Part shown: positions 1 through 8,200 of the stretch, piece by piece
Layout: each line of letters begins with the position of its first letter
How positions within the stretch are numbered: the first letter of the stretch is position 1
Virus record (IMG/VR): IMGVR_UViG_3300005043_000149
Span: 1-38,152 of that record
Reading direction: 5' to 3' (one strand)
DNA length: 38,152 nucleotides
Source of the DNA: a virus
The notes under the pieces: generated by a model
Seen by the model: the letters and a program-made list of their open reading frames with translations, nothing else
Databases searched by the model: none
Told to the model about the DNA's origin: nothing
Program-made: the position numbers and the translations under genes

Positions 1-303
1 TCAATCAGTCTTCTTCTGATTAATATTCTCCCACTCGTCGTGCTTAGTCCATTCAAATAGATCACCAAACTTCTCTTCATGATGTAGAGCTTCCCAAACT
101 AATCTGATGCGGCCGTAACCTAATGAATTGAATAAGTATGGTCTTTTGTATGACCAGAAGAACACTCTGAGCCGGTTAAACCTATTGGTGTCATCAAAGG
201 GGAAATGGGGGGCTCTCATCAGAAGGTGGAAGCTTATATACACCAATATCGTGTTGATTATCCCAGCGACTCCTAATAGCCCAAATAATATATAGTTAAT
301 CAT
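1..303 (-). CDS. Small membrane protein at the distal end of the late operon
   Basis: Hypothetical protein of 100 residues with one N-terminal hydrophobic segment (about residues 3-25), then a basic, aromatic-rich region and an acidic/charged tail (ending in NQKKTD). I prefer the ATG at 303 because it overlaps the stop of the upstream gene as ATGA, which is typical of translational coupling; the frame is open back to an ATG at 339, which would add 12 residues. It starts MINYIL, like MIDFIL in the neighbouring gene, so the two may be distant paralogues. Function unknown. It is the last gene visible in the leftward late operon, and its stop coincides with the window edge, so anything further downstream is not seen. 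Confidence 0.7.
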   Translation of the reverse strand: MINYILFGLLGVAGIINTILVYISFHLLMRAPHFPFDDTNRFNRLRVFFWSYKRPYLFNSLGYGRIRLVWEALHHEEKFGDLFEWTKHDEWENINQKKTD

Positions 304-647
304 TTTAAGTTTGCCAAGCCGCAGTGATTCCAGTCCCATGGTTCTATCAACTTAGTGCAGAAGAGATAAGCCAGTTTCCACCTGTATGATGATTCATGTT
401 TTGTTATTAGGATTCTTCTGAATCGTTCGCTGGCCGTCCACTCCTTTGGTAGTTCTAAAAAAAGTACCGAGCAATAGATGATGTTAAATAAGACATCTAA
501 AACCCAGCCCACAGCGACGACGATATACAAAACATATTGAACCCATTTAGGTATCTTGGCTTGATGTTTCTTCCATGTCATTACGTTGATAAAGAATAAC
601 CAAACAACAAATAGTAGCTCTATGCCATATAAAATAAAATCAATCAT
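300..647 (-). CDS. Two-TM membrane protein, late operon accessory gene
   Basis: Protein of 115 residues with two hydrophobic segments (about residues 4-24 and 37-65). The C-terminal part has the pattern RF-R-I, an aromatic/basic stretch and then KLIEPWDWNHC. Short phage membrane proteins with an LL(D/E)P(F/W)D...HC ending are common after tail genes, but I know no function. A GGAAAG ribosome site precedes the ATG at 647. It is coupled to the next gene by an ATGA overlap. Possible roles in envelope interaction or superinfection control are speculation. Confidence 0.75.
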   Translation of the reverse strand: MIDFILYGIELLFVVWLFFINVMTWKKHQAKIPKWVQYVLYIVVAVGWVLDVLFNIIYCSVLFLELPKEWTASERFRRILITKHESSYRWKLAYLFCTKLIEPWDWNHCGLANLK

Positions 648-674
648 GTTGCTTTCCTCTGTTGTTAATGAAAA

Positions 675-977
675 TTAAAGTTTTACGCTGAATGATATTC
701 TGTGTGATTTTTTAACCTTATCTGGTGCTGTAAGCGTTTGGATAATCCTCACGCTCCATGAGCCAGACTCGTTAAAGTCATTGGCTTCTACCACATAAAA
801 AGCTTGCTGGTCAGCTGGGTAATCAGTCCCCTTGTATTGCACTGTAGTAGCGCCTATTTGTGCCGCCTTGGTGATTACCTGTCTACTTGGGCTAGTGAAC
901 TCTAAGGTCAAAACACCCGTTAAAACTTGATGCGATAGCACTTGAAATGGTTCTCCATACTCGCCTTTAAATATCAA
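675..977 (-). CDS. Small tail-region protein, unknown
   Basis: Protein of 100 residues that appears all-beta (alternating hydrophobic pattern, few predicted helices), with no signal peptide or transmembrane segment. It overlaps the end of the repeat-rich fibre gene by 11 bases, so the two are probably translated together. A role as a fibre cap, fibre-attachment or fibre-assembly protein is suggested only by position. I do not recognise the family. Confidence 0.7.
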   Translation of the reverse strand: MIFKGEYGEPFQVLSHQVLTGVLTLEFTSPSRQVITKAAQIGATTVQYKGTDYPADQQAFYVVEANDFNESGSWSVRIIQTLTAPDKVKKSHRISFSVKL

Positions 978-3873
978 AATTTGTTACTCCTATCGGTTGT
1001 TCCGCTGTGAAGCTGACTATGCCTGTTAGATGGCTATAAAACTTGGCCACTCCTATTACATTGGTTGCCTGTGCGACTTGTGTTAATGCAAACACTGCCT
1101 CTGCGATTGATTGCGATATGGCCGAACCGCTGAATGATATAGATGTTGATAATGTGCCATCGACTTGCATTTGCGATAAAGCGTCACCGGCTAAAGTTAT
1201 ACTAAGAACTAAGTCACCGGTTGCTACTGAAATTGATGCAGCCACACCGCTCAGCTGTATGCTTGACTCAAGCCCTGCAGAACTGGTTGACAATGCAATT
1301 GCATCACCGGCTAGTTGAATGTTTGTAACTAAATCACCGGACGCTATAGACTGAGAGAATGCTTGGCCTGACATAGTTGATGCTGAGCCAGCGGTTAAAT
1401 CAGCTGATGCCAAGCTCTCAGAAATAGCATCACCCGCCAGTGTTATTTCTACCGTCAATTCACCCGAACCAATCGAACTAGATACCGCATCACCAGCGAG
1501 CGATGTGCTGCCAGACAATTCTCCTGAAGCAGAGCTTTGTGATTGAGCGTTACCGTCTAAAATGATTTCAGAAGCTAAACCAGCGGATGCAATTGCTTCA
1601 CTTAGTGCTGAGCCTGACAAGTTAATATTTGTTGTCAGAACACCGTCTGCGATTGATATTGATGAAGCGATACCAGACAAATTAATATTTGATGAGAGCG
1701 TACCGTTTGCAGTGCTCGATGAGAGAGCTGCAGCAACCAAAGTAATCTCAGTGATTAGATCTGCATTTGCTGTCGAACTTGATGCCGCATCACCCTGTAA
1801 ACTGCTATCACTATCCAGCACGCCTGAAGCTCCACTTTGAGAGCTTGCGTCACCAGATAAGTTGATGTTTGTTTCTAATTGACCGTCTGCAGAACTAGAA
1901 GATTCAGCACTACCAGATAGAGTTATTTCACTGTCTAAATTAGCATTAGCAACTGATTCAGCAGTAGCATCACCTGCCAGGTCAATCCGGGTATCTAAAT
2001 CGCCTGAAGCAATATTTTGTGAGTCGGCATTACCCGCTAAATTAATGTTTGTTTCTAGCGCTCCGCTCGCTGAATTAGATGAACCAGCATCGCCAGATAA
2101 AGGAATTTCAGTTGTTAAATCACCACTTGCAGAAGTGCTTGATTGAGCGCTTCCATCTAAATCAATAGGGCTAGCAACTGCAGGATAATCAAACCGCTCA
2201 GTGACATTTCCTTCTGAAATCGCCTGAACGTCATCACCACCACCTAAATTAACAGCTGCTTCCCACTGATTACCTGTAGGACTGAGCGCCTTTGTGCTTA
2301 TTACAGTTCCATCACCCTCGGGATCTAGTTGTTTTAAGTTTGACGCCGTGTGTGAACAAAGAACAACAGTACCCGACGCTTCGTGAAAAAAACCACCCGA
2401 TAAATCACCCACCAACAACTCAGCATCGAATGGCTCAGTAACTACAAGTTCGGCGTCATTGTAGTCAAAATTGGTGTGCTCACTTAAGGGTCTAATTATT
2501 TTGTAGAACTTTTGTAATGTATTAGCCTGCTCTCCTTCGCCCCCCAAATACCACGTTCTCGTTTTTGGGTTGTAAGACAACATCTCACCACCAGAATTAT
2601 TATCACCTCCGGGCACGGCTACGGTATGCGTTTCCTTTGCCGGTACGGTCACACTTCCAAGAGCTATGTCGGGATAATCAAAAACATGAATGATATAGTT
2701 AGAGTTGTCCTCGCAAACAATACCAAACACGCCATTACCCATCCAACAGCCATCTTCGGAATCATTTTCGGTGGTGTTTAATCCACCAAGCGTAATTACC
2801 CTCAACCGAGTGCTTAAATCCGCTGAAGCATATTCATGCACCTCTGCATTGCCATTATCAACTATGCCTATTCGTCCATTTCCAAACTCAATAATGCCGG
2901 ACGTATTAGTCCCCATCTGGCTTAAATTTGTAGTAACAGCACCTCGACTAACTAAATTTTCAACTAAAAAACCACTTGTACCTGGTTGCGACAAGCCAAC
3001 ATTTATTTCAAAGCCGTTGGTGGTTTTATTACCGTTTGAATCAATAAATAAATAGACTTCACCACTCGTTAACGCGCCTTGGATAACAGTGTAAGTAATA
3101 CTCGAATCGGTTTGATTAGTTACTGTTTGTACAACGCTGGTACCGGAACCATCTCGCTCAGAATTAAGCGTAACAATTGCACCACTTGCGCCTACGCCTT
3201 GCACTGAAACGGTTATTGAATCACCGTTGTTCGACCATCGGTTATCAACGGCTAAAATCTGACGCCATTTGACCCCAAACGAGCCGAGATAACAGCCAAC
3301 AGAATTGCCATACACGCCAAGTCCAATAAACTTTGAACCGTTGGTAACGATAGAGGGAATGTTATTTGCACCCGATAGCTGAGCTTGGCCAACCGTAGCG
3401 GTGAACTTTCCGCTTGCGAGTACTTCAAAAAGCAAATCAGCTTCTGTGGTTTCTGGGTTGGTGCTAGAAACGCTAAAGCCTAAAACTGCGTTATTACCAG
3501 AACTATCTAACCTAATTTGACGCCAAGCATTTGAGTTGCCTGCGAAAGCAACGGTATCGTAACCATTGACAGCGTCTTTATATAAAACCGTTGCAAGGCT
3601 TGTTCTGCCATTGACTGTAGAGCCTGCGGGATGATTAGAATAAACTTGATAATTATCTACTGGGGGAACGTAATTACATTTTAAAATATGTTGAGAACCG
3701 TTACCCGAGCCATCATTAGTAACTTCTATTTGACCACTCGCATTAATTTCAAAAACAGCACCATAGTCCTGCTCAACCGAGAAGGTTAAACCGCTGGTTA
3801 AAGCGGTTAAATTTGTACCCGCTAAAGCAGAAGTATCAACTTCTACTTTAACGATGCCACCAACATTACTCAT
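967..3873 (-). CDS. Repeat-rich tail fibre / receptor-binding protein
   Basis: Large structural protein of 968 residues. Residues 1-300 are rich in G/S/T/N beta structure; residues about 300-565 contain repeated GNG/GIV/DNGN strands that could be a beta-propeller-like domain. Residues 570-931 are 18 tandem units of 20 residues with consensus I-x-L-x-G-x-A-x-S-x-S-x-A-x-G-x-L-x-T-x, with one 2-residue insertion between units 13 and 14. The last 37 residues end in a unique tail. Ala/Ser/Gly-rich 20-mer repeats of this type occur in phage tail proteins and probably form an elongated beta stalk. Its position downstream of the tail tip gene supports a fibre or adhesin role. The receptor is unknown. 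Confidence 0.8.
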   Translation of the reverse strand: MSNVGGIVKVEVDTSALAGTNLTALTSGLTFSVEQDYGAVFEINASGQIEVTNDGSGNGSQHILKCNYVPPVDNYQVYSNHPAGSTVNGRTSLATVLYKDAVNGYDTVAFAGNSNAWRQIRLDSSGNNAVLGFSVSSTNPETTEADLLFEVLASGKFTATVGQAQLSGANNIPSIVTNGSKFIGLGVYGNSVGCYLGSFGVKWRQILAVDNRWSNNGDSITVSVQGVGASGAIVTLNSERDGSGTSVVQTVTNQTDSSITYTVIQGALTSGEVYLFIDSNGNKTTNGFEINVGLSQPGTSGFLVENLVSRGAVTTNLSQMGTNTSGIIEFGNGRIGIVDNGNAEVHEYASADLSTRLRVITLGGLNTTENDSEDGCWMGNGVFGIVCEDNSNYIIHVFDYPDIALGSVTVPAKETHTVAVPGGDNNSGGEMLSYNPKTRTWYLGGEGEQANTLQKFYKIIRPLSEHTNFDYNDAELVVTEPFDAELLVGDLSGGFFHEASGTVVLCSHTASNLKQLDPEGDGTVISTKALSPTGNQWEAAVNLGGGDDVQAISEGNVTERFDYPAVASPIDLDGSAQSSTSASGDLTTEIPLSGDAGSSNSASGALETNINLAGNADSQNIASGDLDTRIDLAGDATAESVANANLDSEITLSGSAESSSSADGQLETNINLSGDASSQSGASGVLDSDSSLQGDAASSSTANADLITEITLVAAALSSSTANGTLSSNINLSGIASSISIADGVLTTNINLSGSALSEAIASAGLASEIILDGNAQSQSSASGELSGSTSLAGDAVSSSIGSGELTVEITLAGDAISESLASADLTAGSASTMSGQAFSQSIASGDLVTNIQLAGDAIALSTSSAGLESSIQLSGVAASISVATGDLVLSITLAGDALSQMQVDGTLSTSISFSGSAISQSIAEAVFALTQVAQATNVIGVAKFYSHLTGIVSFTAEQPIGVTNFDI
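1081..2166 (-). repeat. 18 tandem 60-bp coding repeats
   Basis: Eighteen units of 60 bp (one followed by a 6-bp insertion) encode the 20-residue repeats of the fibre protein, residues 570-931. The units are diverged in DNA but keep register exactly, which suggests selection on the protein periodicity rather than recent slippage. Open frames on the opposite strand here are by-products of the biased codon pattern. Confidence 0.9.
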
Positions 3874-3888
3874 TGACTGGCTCTTTAC

Positions 3889-4404
3889 TTAATCGTCAAT
3901 TTGATTAGTTAAAGAACTCACCGGAAATGATGGCGCTGAGTCACCATTATTGATGGTTTTATTGGTGCCGAGACCGGAGTGCAAGATAAGATTACCACCC
4001 GATGAAGCATCATAAATCGCCCAGCCGGTAACTACCCCCCAACTTGCTGTTGGAGCCGGAAAAGTGATCACTGCACCGTTCTCTATTTGACCATCGGTTC
4101 CAGTTGATGCACCTGTTGTATTACCTTGCGTATTGTTGAAGTTGGTATCATTGGCTACTAGCGCAACTCTTGCATAAGAGCCACCGGTGACTTCAGTACC
4201 GCCGCCAGTATCATCGGCATTGGCAGTCATCAATGCGACATAAACAGTCGTAGGAGCCGTATAAGCACGCCCTCTAAATACGTGGTCGAGTAGCGCATTT
4301 TCTAAATAATCCGACATCGCTACCGCTTTAACTGGCGCGGTTGAAGGTATTGTGAAGACCGCAAATAATAGAATTGCAATCAATGTTTTGTTAAGTGTTT
4401 TCAT
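3889..4404 (-). CDS. Phage tail fibre-like protein with N-terminal signal peptide
   Basis: Residues 30-171 match a common small phage tail protein, recognisable by the opening MSDYLENALLDHVFRG, a YTAPTTVYVALMTA strand, a GTEV-GG-YAR motif and a glycine-rich end. Unusually, 29 residues precede it: a basic start (MKTLNK), a hydrophobic core (LIAILLFAVFTI) and an A-x-A type ending (VKAVA), that is, a classical Sec signal peptide. The ATG at 4404 has a strong GGAG site, while the internal ATG at 4317 has only a weak one, so the signal peptide is probably translated. Export to the periplasm is an inference. It lies between the repeat fibre and a tail accessory gene. Confidence 0.8.
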   Translation of the reverse strand: MKTLNKTLIAILLFAVFTIPSTAPVKAVAMSDYLENALLDHVFRGRAYTAPTTVYVALMTANADDTGGGTEVTGGSYARVALVANDTNFNNTQGNTTGASTGTDGQIENGAVITFPAPTASWGVVTGWAIYDASSGGNLILHSGLGTNKTINNGDSAPSFPVSSLTNQIDD

Positions 4405-4471
4405 AATGTGACTCCTTTAATAGTCGTTGGTTTGTTGTTACTGAGTTAAAAATATCGGGCAAAAGCCCAGG

Positions 4472-4870
4472 TTAAATAAGCCCCAAATCTGAGACATCTA
4501 TCAATGTTGAGTTAGCGTACAAATCACTCAAAAATAAATAGGCTTGTTCCACCCGACTCAAATTCGATTTATCATCTAAATCAAATATAAAGTTAGGTTG
4601 GTTTGATTTTTCATCATTTAAATAACCAATGGCGGGTTGGCCATCTCGCAAGACTTCTTCACAGGCGTAAATGCTGACTTGAAATCGTGAAACTCGTTTT
4701 GGCGTGGAGTGGGTGGTCGGCTTATATATTATTTTAGAATCTCTAATTTGACCTGGTCCAACTTGATATTGGTAGTTTTCATTGCGAGACTCATTAAGTG
4801 CCGTCACTACCAATATTGCCGCTTTAAGATTTAAACCATTTTTAGTTTTAAGATGTGTTTTTAATGCCAT
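4472..4870 (-). CDS. Hypothetical tail-region protein
   Basis: Protein of 132 residues from the ATG at 4870, which follows a good GAGGA site 8 bases upstream; the reading frame also allows a TTG start at 4885, which overlaps that site and is unlikely. It has no membrane segment. The second half is acidic, with FDLDDKSN followed by a helix ending in SDLGLI. It lies between the Cys-rich protein and the signal-peptide tail protein in the fibre region. I do not recognise the family; a tail accessory role is inferred from position. Confidence 0.7.
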   Translation of the reverse strand: MALKTHLKTKNGLNLKAAILVVTALNESRNENYQYQVGPGQIRDSKIIYKPTTHSTPKRVSRFQVSIYACEEVLRDGQPAIGYLNDEKSNQPNFIFDLDDKSNLSRVEQAYLFLSDLYANSTLIDVSDLGLI

Positions 4871-4889
4871 TTTTAATTTCCTCAAGAAG

Positions 4890-5210
4890 TTAATTAATCG
4901 GTGAGTTGTGAGCTTTTAAATATTTTTGCTTAAATTGAATCAAGGTGTCGGGCTTTCCATCGCCATCAATATCCACTAAATTTCTCTGCATTTTCGTGAA
5001 GCAACCATCGCAAATAAAATCACTATCAATCCCAAAAATTTGACGGACATCATCAAAGCAAGCAGGCCAGCAAAATACTTGGCAATCAGGGCATTGATAT
5101 TTGGTTTTATGACTATTTTTGATTGGTTTTTTTGATGTGAAATTGCAAACATAACCATTGTTAATGGCATCTGCTAAAGTCGGTGGATTCCACGTAGTAT
5201 CAGTGTTCAT
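4890..5210 (-). CDS. Cys-rich protein with CxxC pairs and a DxDGDG loop
   Basis: Protein of 106 residues with cysteine pairs (CPDC; CDGC) and further single cysteines (VCNF, FCWPACF), a likely zinc-binding arrangement. Near the C terminus it has DIDGDGKPD, which resembles a calcium-binding DxDxDG loop. Its ATG overlaps the stop of the 1407-residue tip gene (shared base at 5210), so it is translationally coupled to the tip protein. A chaperone or metal-stabilised part of the tail tip is possible; the family is not one I recognise. Confidence 0.7.
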   Translation of the reverse strand: MNTDTTWNPPTLADAINNGYVCNFTSKKPIKNSHKTKYQCPDCQVFCWPACFDDVRQIFGIDSDFICDGCFTKMQRNLVDIDGDGKPDTLIQFKQKYLKAHNSPIN

Positions 5211-8200
5211 TACTCGCCTCCCAGTATGAAATATTCTAAGTTTGGCGTGCCGGTTGGCGTTGCACTGGTTTCACCTGCAGCGCTTGATGTTGTATAGGTG
5301 ACATTATCAAAATTGATTGTGCTTCCGCCGTTAGAATCTGATTCAATGCTAATACCAAATTCTGTTCCTCCATGATTGGTTAAGCCTGTGACAACTACTG
5401 ATTTGATTTGGTTTGAAAGTGTGGTGGTTGAAGCTAGTCCGCCAAATCCTGCATTGAGAGAGACAGTTGCTCGTTTAACCCAACCGCTGCCATCGTTCGT
5501 ATAAATGCCAACTTCAACCGTACCGCCAAGCCATTGCCCAAGTTCGGACTCAAAATTATTAGCGATAGTTACATCATATTGAAACGTGTAAGTATCATCA
5601 AAAGCCTCGGCTGACTGTGATTTATGGATTTCAAAGTCCTGAGTACCAGCGGTTGCACCGGTGTCTGTTCTTAAAACGGTAGAGCCTGCTATTTCTTTTA
5701 ATTTTGCACTGACAGTAAAGCCGCTGGTAGAAATGTTAGTCGCTTTAACATCTTGAAATTGATCGCCAGTTAATGAGCCGGATTGCGCTAAACCGCCAGC
5801 ACTGAACTTTATCGCAGGTATTTGATCCCAAGCAGTTCCAAAGTTGATAACATCGCCATCTCTTGCGTTTCCGGTTGACAAACCTCTTGTAGCGCTTCGA
5901 TAAACGCCGTTGCCTTGGTCAACGCCAACGCCTGTTACCAAGTTTCCAGCGCTATCTATCGTTCCTAAAATTCGCCCATCTGTCAGCTCTGTCGGCCTGT
6001 TAACTCCATTATTCCATGAGCCTATAGAGGCATCAGTCTTAGTGACTAAAACTGTATCAAAAGCTGTCACTAGCGACACGACCCAACCGTCCGCCCAATT
6101 ATCTAAAGTTGCCCCCTGATATCCACCTTGAAAGTCCGAAACTTGTACTTGTGGATATTGCCAAATAGTTGTTGTTTCGCCAATCCAAACACATGCGCTT
6201 ACCCCGTCGTGCCCAAATCGAATACTGTGGTCGGTGTTGCTGTTGCCTCTTATTACCGCAGAAGTTCTTTGCCAGTTAGAGTTTGTTGCGTAGTTGTAAC
6301 CTGCGACTTCTAAAGAGAAAGTTTTATTTGCAACATAGTCAAATACGGAGATCTTGAATTTCAACATTGTGTTAGTCCACAACACAGGTAAAGCTATCTT
6401 AATAGCGCCTGTTTGAGCAGATGCATTAATATTAAAGTTTCCACCGCCAGGATATTTGATAAATAGTGGGCTGGAGTGTCCCCCTATATCAACAGCCGTT
6501 CCATTGGTCACAAAATGTCCATCAATTGCGCCTTGATGTTGAATGACAGATGAACTAGTTATTCTCAAATTCGGAACATCACGGGTTACGTCTCCAAAGT
6601 TATTTAAACCCAATTGAATTCGACCATCAGTCAACTCTGTTGGACGATTTAGTAAATGATTGAGCCAATCCACATCATCTCTATCTGCCAAGATGCCGGT
6701 GTTTCTAGTTGCATTATTATCACCAATATAACCAAGATCAAAAACATCAGATGGTCTACCGTCTAAATCCCCCCAAATAAACCCGCTAGCCCATTCGGGA
6801 ACATCCCAAGCGCCAACTAGCCCATCGCTGCCATCCTTGATGCCAGTACACATATACATTCTTGTACCGGTTGAGCTTGAATTAGCTGTAAAAGGACTTG
6901 CGTACCAACCAGCCGGATTAGACCCAGAAGGCGTTGCTGGTAGAGTGTTTGAACGTTGCCAAATTCTTACCGCGTGATTGCCATCAACGCCATTATTAGC
7001 AACTTCAACTATGTGCAAGTCTTGTATGTCTACGGTGGTTTCCGTCCCAACCGCGCCAGCTCTAACAAACAGCCCGCCAATTGCCATAGTTGCTGCATTT
7101 GATGGTATTGTCGCTGTAGCATCTCCGCCGAATTCAATCGAATATTTAGTCCACGTAGCAGGAAACACAGAATTCGATAAATAGTAATTATATGTACCTT
7201 GTCCTCCACTCCAACCAGAAGAGTCGCTAGCAGGTGTCGACGTGTTGGATATAAGCACATTTGACGAATCATAAAAGATTACTATCAAATAGTTTGTTCT
7301 ATCTCCTATCGGCTGCCGAACTTGCGCTGAAACCCTATATTTTTGTCCGGGGGTTATACTTATACCTTCACTAGTGACAGTATGGCTATTATCATTATTG
7401 TCTGTAAGACTTAAAGCATCGCCCCAAATAGGACCATCTACTACCGTTTTCGTTATAAATGGTGCTGACAAATTTACCGTATGGCCTTGGTCTCCATACC
7501 ACAAACTTAAATCATTAGACCTACGTCCTGAGTTAAGAGCAGACGAACCGACTTCACCATCATTACCGTTTAATCCCTTAACCAACTGCCACGTAAAAAT
7601 ATTTGGATCTGAAATATCAGCCGCTTCAACCGCATGACCGGTTGACGAACCTAGCCAATCTTTACCCGTTGGATCAATACTAATCCCTCCGCCTAAATTA
7701 TCATCCGCATAGGCCAACCATAAGTGTCTGGCAACCGCCGGAGCAACCGTTATTGTGATGGTTAATATTGTGGCGGGGCTTTCAAAAAGGCTGTTAATTG
7801 CAAAGACGTTTAAATCATAATTGCCAACCGGCAATGTGAAAATATCAATTGAATAACCAACGGTTTCACGGCTGTCAACTAAAGTCACACCGCTATAAAT
7901 TTCTAGCCGGTGCGATCGAATCAAGGCATCATTTGGATCATCCCAAGACACCGTTCCCTGGACAACATCATCATTGGTTAATTCTATAAAGGCTAATCCC
8001 GTTGGTGCATCAATTTCATTGGGAAGTGAAAAGCTAGTGTCTACAAACTCTTCAACCACATCCGACACATTCCATGGATAGATGTTGTTTTGGTGCTCTA
8101 TTGATTGAAACTGGCACTCGCCGGAATCCTCATCCACTTCCATATATTCAATTCGCATGGGCTTAGCGACCCATCCAAATATTACGCTATCAACCGTGAC

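Noticed and set aside
1-40. Phage end with TG...CA and host duplication
   Set aside because: Neither window edge shows a TG or CA terminus; both edges are stop codons, so the ends are outside the window.
1043-1318. Open frame on the + strand inside the repeat fibre gene
   Set aside because: Antisense by-product of the Ala/Ser/Gly repeat codons; a similar frame at 1562-1840 behaves the same. No ribosome site and no protein pattern.
4976-5170. 64-residue frame on the - strand overlapping the Cys-rich gene
   Set aside because: Different frame of the same strand; the frame with CxxC pairs and coupling to the tip gene is the credible one.
7374-7637. Open frame on the + strand inside the tail tip gene
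   Set aside because: Shadow of a clearly coding strand.
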